NCBI GenBank assembly: GCA_050259235.1
Contig: JBLNAG010000005.1
Location: 62,001 to 126,000, forward strand
Length of the DNA stretch: 64,000 nucleotides
Direction of reading: 5' to 3'
From: UBA5364 sp050259235
GTDB taxonomy: Bacteria > Bacillota_I > Bacilli_A > RF39 > UBA660
Both the position numbers and the translations under genes were made by a program. Each line of letters begins with the position of its first letter. The stretch's first letter is position 1. Below the pieces are notes generated by a model, which saw nothing but the letters and a program-made list of their open reading frames with translations, did not search any database and was not told the DNA's origin. Positions 59,201 to 64,000 of this stretch are shown here, piece after piece.

Positions 59201-59797
59201 ATGAAAAAACTAATAGTACTTACCTTAGCAATATTCCTCTTAACTGGTTGTACTGTCGTTAGAATAAAGACTGATAATATTGATAATATTATTAATGTTA
59301 TCTTATCAAAGGACAACAAGTTATATAATCGTGTTGGTAAGGGATACAAGTATTATAATCCAAGAGGTGTTAATTATATTGACACTAGAGAATATAATGA
59401 AAAATTATACTCTGATGGTAATTATTATTACCTATATGTAGATGTAATAAGTTATTATTATAAAAAAGAATTTAGTTATAAAGAAAACGAAAAGGCTTAT
59501 TACTCAAGATTAATTGATATTAATAATAAAAAAGGATATCTTGAAATTAATGAAGTGGACGGGCAGTATTTAATAGAATATGTCTATAATTATTCAAAAA
59601 TTGAGGCCTTAGTTAATAAAGAAGATATCAATAAGGTTATTTTAGATGCTACTTATATTTTATCAACGATTAAATTTAATAGTAATGTCATTAAAATAAT
59701 GCTTAATGATGACATATTTACTAACAAAGAAGAAAGATATGATATTTTTACTCCTAAAACTAAAACAGACAATTTTATAGAATACATAGAAGAGTGA
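59201..59797 (+). CDS. Lipoprotein, unknown function
   Basis: 198 residues. The lipobox LLTGC sets Cys17 as acylated. The mature part is Tyr/Lys-rich beta structure with motifs YNRVGKGYKYYNPRGVNYID and a later RLIDINNKKGYLEI. It is not a family I can name. It ends 10 bp before the acidic protein, so it may be the first gene of a four-gene unit with the DUF948- and YtxH-like proteins. AGGGTG precedes the ATG. Confidence 0.7.
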   Translation: MKKLIVLTLAIFLLTGCTVVRIKTDNIDNIINVILSKDNKLYNRVGKGYKYYNPRGVNYIDTREYNEKLYSDGNYYYLYVDVISYYYKKEFSYKENEKAYYSRLIDINNKKGYLEINEVDGQYLIEYVYNYSKIEALVNKEDINKVILDATYILSTIKFNSNVIKIMLNDDIFTNKEERYDIFTPKTKTDNFIEYIEE

Positions 59798-59807
59798 GGT
59801 GGAATGA

Positions 59808-60578
59808 ATGAAATTATTTGACAAGATTAAAAATCTATTTATTGAAGAAGTTGAAGATGAAAAACCAATAAAAAAGGAAGTTATCAAAGTAGAAATACCA
59901 TCTCCTGAAGAACAAAAATTAAAGGAAATTGAAAAAGTGGGAGAAGAAATTCTTCCTGATAGTTTAGGAGTATTAAAAAAAGAAGAAAAATATAATACTG
60001 TTGTATTTTTCGATGATAAAGATTTTGATACTTTAACTGGTTCTCAAGATTTTAAGAATAAACCTGTCCCAAAAAGGGAAGTATATATTAATAAGGAAGC
60101 AAAAGAAGAAAAGAAACTTTTCAAAGCTACACCTATTATTTCTCCTATATATGGTATTTTAGATAAAAATTATCATAGGGAGGATATTACTCCAAAGAAA
60201 AAGAATCGTTCTTCAATATATGAAGTAGATGATATAACAGTAGAAGATGTCCGTAATAAAGCTTATGGAACGCTTGAAGAAGAATTAGAAACAACATTAT
60301 TTAGTAAACCATCAATTATTGTTAACAAAGAAGAAGTCGTGGAAAAGGAAAAGGTTACTGACATGTTTGAAGAATTAGAACAAGAAGCGAATTACACTAA
60401 TAACGAAATAGATAGTATTGATGATACTATTGAAATGGATCTATTAAATGAATTACAAGCACAATCTCATGAAATAAGTTTAGCTGAAGAAGCTATGGAT
60501 AAAGAAGGAGAAAATATTGAAGAAAGTGATTTATTTAATTTAATTGATTCAATGTATGACAAGAGGGAGGAAGAATAA
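59808..60578 (+). CDS. Acidic cytoplasmic protein with an ISPIYG motif
   Basis: 256 residues, highly acidic and mostly disordered: many Glu/Asp/Lys runs and a C-terminal acidic helix. One short segment stands out, FKATPIISPIYGILDKNY at about 105-122, hydrophobic and well-ordered amid charge. I have seen similar ISPVYG-like motifs in Gram-positive proteins of unknown use, so it may be a docking site. No membrane segment. A Shine-Dalgarno GAGGTGG lies before the ATG at 59808. The next gene overlaps by one base. Confidence 0.6.
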   Translation: MKLFDKIKNLFIEEVEDEKPIKKEVIKVEIPSPEEQKLKEIEKVGEEILPDSLGVLKKEEKYNTVVFFDDKDFDTLTGSQDFKNKPVPKREVYINKEAKEEKKLFKATPIISPIYGILDKNYHREDITPKKKNRSSIYEVDDITVEDVRNKAYGTLEEELETTLFSKPSIIVNKEEVVEKEKVTDMFEELEQEANYTNNEIDSIDDTIEMDLLNELQAQSHEISLAEEAMDKEGENIEESDLFNLIDSMYDKREEE

Positions 60579-60868
60579 TGGAATGTTTTAATGCAGTATT
60601 TCCTGTCATAATATATATATTATTAACTATACTGATAATAGTATTAATTATACTAGGAATTAGGTTAATTAAGACATTAGGTAAAGTTGACAAGGTAGTA
60701 GACGATGTTAATCGTAAGGTAAATAAATTAGATGGTTTATTTAATATAGTCGATGCTACTGCAGATACTTTATCAGCATTTAGCGACAAGATTGTTAATG
60801 CTATTGTTTCAGGAATAACAGGTTTATTCGGAAAGAGAAAAAAGAAAGAGGAGGATACAGATGAGTAA
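60578..60868 (+). CDS. DUF948-like small membrane protein
   Basis: 96 residues. A membrane helix (about 9-31) is followed by an amphipathic helical region (VDKVVDDVNRKVNKLDGLF) and a basic tail. The layout and the neighbouring YtxH match DUF948, general-stress-type proteins of Firmicutes. Start overlaps the previous stop by one base and its stop region overlaps ytxH by 8 bp, so translation is coupled throughout. Confidence 0.75.
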   Translation: MECFNAVFPVIIYILLTILIIVLIILGIRLIKTLGKVDKVVDDVNRKVNKLDGLFNIVDATADTLSAFSDKIVNAIVSGITGLFGKRKKKEEDTDE

Positions 60869-61286
60869 AAATAAAGGTGGTTTTGGGAAACTATTATTAG
60901 GTGCTGGCATTGGTGCTGGTTTAGGCTTACTATTTGCTCCTAAAGCTGGAAAAGAAACAAGAAAAGAACTTAAAGCTAAATTGGATGAAATGCTTAATAA
61001 AATTCAAGATGTTGATATTGAAGAAGTAAAAGCTACTATTGAACTAAAGATATATGAAATTAAGAATGAATTAGCTGAATTAGATAAAGAAAAAATGATA
61101 AAGATAGCTAAGAAGAAAGCTAAAGATATCCAAGATAAAGCTGAAGAATTAGTAAGTTATGCAGTTGAAAAAGGAACACCAGTTTTAGAAAAAACAGCTG
61201 ATGCTATCCGTGAAAAAGCAATTGAAGTAACTAAAGATGTACTTAATAAATTAGAAAGTAAAAACAATAAAAAAGAAGAAGAGTAA
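60861..61286 (+). CDS. YtxH domain protein
   Basis: 141 residues. The glycine-zipper hydrophobic helix LLLGAGIGAGLGLLFAPKAGKETR is the YtxH hallmark, shown here in pieces; the remainder is a long Lys/Glu amphipathic helix. YtxH proteins are small, membrane-associated and stress-induced in Bacillus, usually beside DUF948 as here. GAGGAGG precedes the ATG. Confidence 0.88.
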   Translation: MSKNKGGFGKLLLGAGIGAGLGLLFAPKAGKETRKELKAKLDEMLNKIQDVDIEEVKATIELKIYEIKNELAELDKEKMIKIAKKKAKDIQDKAEELVSYAVEKGTPVLEKTADAIREKAIEVTKDVLNKLESKNNKKEEE

Positions 61287-61299
61287 TCTTCTTCTTTTT
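61271..61299 (+). terminator. Terminator of the YtxH unit
   Basis: AAAAGAAGAAGA (61271-61282), GTAA, TCTTCTTCTTTT (61287-61298). The stop codon is in the loop. Confidence 0.8.
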
Positions 61300-61449
61300 G
61301 TCAACAAATGTCAAGTTTTTGTTTTATTATGATTTGCTGAATATAATATGATATAATGATAATATCTATTGAATTTAAATAATTTTTTGACAAAATTATT
61401 TGTTAATGATATAATTAAACGGCTTTTAAATTTAAGCAAAGGTGATGAA

Positions 61450-62031
61450 ATGAAAATTAGCAGTGTAAATATGACGATAAGTGCGGTAAGACGGAGTCAA
61501 TATCCAACTGATGAAAAACCAGAATTTTTATTAGTAGGTAGATCTAATGTTGGAAAGAGCAGTTTTATTAATACTCTTATTAATAGAAAAAATTATGCAC
61601 GTACATCCGCTACTCCAGGTAAAACACAAACTATTAACTTTTATCTAGTAAATGAAGGCTTTTACTTAGTAGATGCCCCAGGTTATGGATATGCTAATAT
61701 AAGTAAAAAAGTGCAAAAGAAGTTTGGTTTAATGATGGAAGATTATCTAACTAGTAGAAGGAACTTAAAACAAGTCTTTATGCTAATAGATTTTAGACAT
61801 AAACCAAGTAATGATGATATTATGATGTATAATTTTTTAAAGCACTATAAGATTCCAGTAACAATAGTTGCGACTAAAGCTGATAAAGTAGGCATGACAT
61901 TACATCAAAAGCAACGTACGCTTATTTTAGATGAATTAGAATTAGTAGTAGGGGATGATTTTATTTTATTCTCTAATATTACTAAATTAGGTAAAGAGGA
62001 AGTTTACGAAAAAATAGAAAGAACGATTTAA
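61450..62031 (+). CDS. engB: EngB/YsxC ribosome-biogenesis GTPase
   Basis: 193 residues from the ATG at 61450, after AAGGTGATG; 27 upstream in-frame codons are AT-rich and begin inside the promoter. G motifs are complete: GRSNVGKSS (G1), TPGKTQT (G2), DAPGYGYA (G3), TKADKV (G4). It helps assemble the 50S subunit. The gene stands alone behind a TATAAT. Confidence 0.95.
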   Translation: MKISSVNMTISAVRRSQYPTDEKPEFLLVGRSNVGKSSFINTLINRKNYARTSATPGKTQTINFYLVNEGFYLVDAPGYGYANISKKVQKKFGLMMEDYLTSRRNLKQVFMLIDFRHKPSNDDIMMYNFLKHYKIPVTIVATKADKVGMTLHQKQRTLILDELELVVGDDFILFSNITKLGKEEVYEKIERTI

Positions 62032-62079
62032 GAAGTTCCTTTCTAATATAATTTTCATAAAATAACTTAGGTGGTTAAT

Positions 62080-62565
62080 ATGAAAGTTGATATCAAGAAT
62101 GAAAACGATTTAATCGTTTTTTTAAATAATAAATATATAGAAAACATTAATTTTAATGATCGAAATAATCTTGAGACTTATTTTAGAAGTTTATTTTTAA
62201 AGTTAAAAAATATATATGGTATAAATATTACGGGCTATTACAATATAAATGTATATATCAATGAATATTTTGGGGTTGTATTAGAAATGCTAAAAGAACC
62301 ATTAGAATGTTTGGATTATTACAATAGTGTTGATATGCAAGTGAATATAATAAAAGATTGTGAGTTTTTATATCAGGTTAATGATTTCTATGATAAATAC
62401 AGAATGTATTTCTATAAGAATAAGTTATATTTAAGAATATCTAAGGATATAAGTTTTATTGAATTGGGAAAATTATTAGAGAACAGTGTTTTAGTGTATG
62501 GAGACATTGTTGATGAAATATTGAAATATGGCAAAATAAAACTAGTTAATAGTGTTGTTAAGTAA
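62080..62565 (+). CDS. Hypothetical protein between engB and der
   Basis: 161 residues from the ATG at 62080, after AGGTGG. Alternating helix/strand, Asn/Tyr-rich, soluble. It starts KVDIKNENDLIVFLNNKY and has ISFIELGKLLENSV near the C-terminus. No family is recognised and no catalytic motif is clear. It may ride with engB or der. Composition matches its neighbours, so it does not look imported. Confidence 0.6.
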   Translation: MKVDIKNENDLIVFLNNKYIENINFNDRNNLETYFRSLFLKLKNIYGINITGYYNINVYINEYFGVVLEMLKEPLECLDYYNSVDMQVNIIKDCEFLYQVNDFYDKYRMYFYKNKLYLRISKDISFIELGKLLENSVLVYGDIVDEILKYGKIKLVNSVVK

Positions 62566-62605
62566 TAATTAATATGTTATAATTAATTGGAATTTGGGTG
62601 ATAAT

Positions 62606-63919
62606 ATGAAAAAACCTGTTGTTGCATTAGTGGGAAGACCTAATGTTGGTAAATCAACAATTTTTAATAAGTTAGTAGGAAAGAAAATAGCTATTATCGA
62701 AGATAATCCTGGGATTACTAGAGATCGTCTTTATGGTACTGTTTCTTTTAATGATTATCAATTTCATTTAATTGATACAGGTGGAATTGAGATAGGCAAT
62801 GAAAACTTTAATGATGAAATAAAGATGCAAGCTGAAATAGCAATTGAAGAAGCTGATGTAGTCCTTTTTGTTGTCGATGGTAAAGAAGGCCTAACAGCTA
62901 ATGATTATCTTGTAAGAGATATGTTAATTAAATCAGGGAAAGATGTTATCGTTGTAATAAATAAAGTAGATAGTAAATTAGCAAAAGATAATATTTACGA
63001 CTTTTATGTATTAGGTTTTGAAAAGTATATAAATGTTAGTGGAGAACAAAACATTGGCATTTATGATTTATTAGAAGAAATCACAAAAGATTTTAAGATT
63101 ATTCCTGAAGAACAAGATGATAATATTATTAAATTTTCTGTTATTGGTAGACCTAATGTTGGTAAGAGTAGTTTAGTTAATGCAATACTAAATGAAGAAA
63201 GAGTAATTGTCTCTCCACAAGCTGGTACTACTAGAGATGCTATTGATACAACTTTTACATATCATGGAGAAGAATATGTTGTTATTGATACTGCGGGAAT
63301 GCGTAAACAAGGACGTATTTATGAAGCAGTAGAAAAATATAGTTTATTAAGAGCATTAAAAGCAATTGATAGATCAAATGTGTGCTTAGTAGTTATTGAT
63401 GCTGAAGAAGGTATTATTGAACACGATAAACATATTGCTGGTTATGCATTAGAAGCTGGTAAAGCAGTAATATTGGTTGTTAATAAATGGGATACAATTG
63501 AAGATAAAGATACTGCTATGAAAAATTTTACTAAAGAATTAAGAAGTAACTTTCAATTTATGCCTTATGCTCCAATAGTATTTTTATCAGCTAAAACTAA
63601 AAAGAGAATACATACATTAATGCCAGAAATCTTAAAAGTATATCAAAATAGTAAAAAGGAAATTAAAACTAGTTTACTTAATGATGTAATTCAAGATGCA
63701 TATAATCTTAATTTACCTCCAACTTATAAAACAAAAAGACTTAAAATATATTTTTGTGTACAAGTTAGTACAGCTCCTCCAACTTTTAACATTCAAGTTA
63801 ATAGTAAAGGTTTAGTGCATTTCTCATATGAAAGATATTTAGAAAATAAAATAAGAGAATCATTTGACTTTGAAGGAACACCAATTGTATTACAATTCAA
63901 AAATAAAGGAGAACAATAA
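62606..63919 (+). CDS. der: Der/EngA, double-domain GTPase of 50S assembly
   Basis: 437 residues from the ATG at 62606 (a TTG at 62594 precedes the Shine-Dalgarno GGGTGAT). Two tandem G domains: GRPNVGKST with DTGGIE and NKVD, then GRPNVGKSS (about 178) with DTAGMRKQGR and NKWD. The C-terminal KH-like domain (APPTFNIQVN) follows. Der is essential in 50S maturation. The gene ends in a hairpin whose right arm holds the Shine-Dalgarno of the next gene. Confidence 0.96.
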   Translation: MKKPVVALVGRPNVGKSTIFNKLVGKKIAIIEDNPGITRDRLYGTVSFNDYQFHLIDTGGIEIGNENFNDEIKMQAEIAIEEADVVLFVVDGKEGLTANDYLVRDMLIKSGKDVIVVINKVDSKLAKDNIYDFYVLGFEKYINVSGEQNIGIYDLLEEITKDFKIIPEEQDDNIIKFSVIGRPNVGKSSLVNAILNEERVIVSPQAGTTRDAIDTTFTYHGEEYVVIDTAGMRKQGRIYEAVEKYSLLRALKAIDRSNVCLVVIDAEEGIIEHDKHIAGYALEAGKAVILVVNKWDTIEDKDTAMKNFTKELRSNFQFMPYAPIVFLSAKTKKRIHTLMPEILKVYQNSKKEIKTSLLNDVIQDAYNLNLPPTYKTKRLKIYFCVQVSTAPPTFNIQVNSKGLVHFSYERYLENKIRESFDFEGTPIVLQFKNKGEQ

Positions 63920-63927
63920 CGTTTATT

Positions 63928-63966
63928 TCCCTCTTACATATATTAAAGGTAGGAGGGATTTTTTTT
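63928..63966 (+). terminator. Terminator after der that also masks the next Shine-Dalgarno
   Basis: TCCCTCTTAC (63928-63937) pairs with GTAGGAGGGA (63949-63958; one G-T), then eight T. GGAGGG is the ribosome site of the gene at 63967, so a read-through message would be both terminated and poorly translated. Confidence 0.75.
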
Positions 63967-64000
63967 ATGAATTTCACAGATAGTTTCTTCAAAAAAGTGG
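63967..64000 (+). CDS. Start of a gene, possibly spoVIF-like (partial)
   Basis: Eleven codons (MNFTDSFFKKV) before the window ends. GGAGGG precedes the ATG with an eight-T spacer. The FF-kv beginning recalls stage VI sporulation protein F, which opens with a similar Phe pair and charged residues, but so short a fragment cannot prove it. The next few codons would settle the call. Confidence 0.3.
   Translation, partial: MNFTDSFFKKV

Noticed and set aside
61369..61449. 27-codon N-terminal extension of engB
   Set aside because: The stretch is promoter-like AT-rich DNA without a Shine-Dalgarno; AAGGTGATG directly precedes the ATG at 61450.
1..64000. Recoded UGA (Mollicutes code 4)
   Set aside because: Several well-supported genes (glycosidase-like, DAG-kinase-like, gpr, hrcA) end at TGA and Trp is encoded by TGG at conserved sites.

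Overview
The window is about 64 kb of low-GC DNA (roughly 30% G+C by eye), with about 69 genes packed tightly and mostly on the + strand. TGA is used as a stop and TGG as Trp, so the genetic code is standard. Gene content and order point to class Bacilli: ezrA-thiI-SASP, rpsT-gpr-spoIIP, nfo beside a yqfT-like gene, infC-rpmI-rplT, hrcA-grpE-dnaK-dnaJ. Several traits are more like the Mollicutes/Erysipelotrichia side of that class: a short ClpB without an N-domain, a Tam41-like lipid enzyme, a very compact layout, and numerous lineage-specific proteins. My inference is an uncultured, host-associated, spore-forming lineage of the RF39/RFN20 kind. No tRNA, rRNA, insertion sequence, prophage or CRISPR array was seen.

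Layout. 1-4.9 kb: end of a Tam41-like gene, ezrA, thiI, an alpha/beta SASP, ndk, clpP. 4.9-17.7 kb: a uridine-kinase-like gene, then a glycolytic cluster (gap, pgk, tpiA, gpmI) interleaved with a pilin-like gene, a lipid glycosyltransferase, spo0A and a diacylglycerol-kinase-like gene, followed by two envelope proteins. 17.7-20.5 kb: mutM, tmcAL, yceD-rpmF. 20.5-23.8 kb: two tandem pilin-like genes with C-type-lectin/FGE-like tails. 23.9-31 kb: a rodA/ftsW homologue, a degenerate EIIB protein, a KinB-like kinase, a secreted transglutaminase, rpsT, gpr, an unknown gene behind a Spo0A box, spoIIP and a yqxA-position gene. 31-41.8 kb: a repeat-rich coiled-coil protein, nfo, a class B PBP, rpmG, efp, infC-rpmI-rplT with an attenuator leader, a LRR-transglutaminase protein and an HD/ART-like protein. 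41.8-54.9 kb: clpB, two murE paralogues, mraY, and hrcA-grpE-dnaK-pepF-dnaJ. 54.9-64 kb: lipoproteins, sspI, lemA/DUF2207, a Pro/Met-rich protein, trmB, a YtxH cluster, engB, der and the start of another gene.

How the parts connect. Sporulation is the strongest theme. Spo0A, a KinB-like kinase, GPR, SpoIIP, an alpha/beta SASP and SspI are all present, and perfect 7-bp Spo0A boxes lie before spo0A (two, exactly 10 bp apart), before the kinase and before an unknown 113-aa gene. Sigma-G-like promoters precede both SASP genes. A heat-shock regulon is also visible: HrcA is encoded here, and CIRCE operators lie at clpB (one) and at hrcA (two, overlapping and following the promoter).

Most unusual. 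The second tandem pilin-like gene (22161-23753) ends in about 160 bp of about 51% G+C. Its codons there are strongly biased to NNC, and it aligns without gaps to its neighbour's tail, keeping scaffold residues while about half of the positions differ. This is what a diversity-generating-retroelement variable region looks like. No reverse transcriptase or template repeat is in the window, so this is a hypothesis. Other oddities: a Cys-rich repeated N-terminus on GrpE, a Rho_N/SAP-like tail on ribosomal protein L20, an EIIB domain that has lost its phospho-cysteine, a divergent second MurE, an AUC start for infC, and many terminators folded over stop codons.
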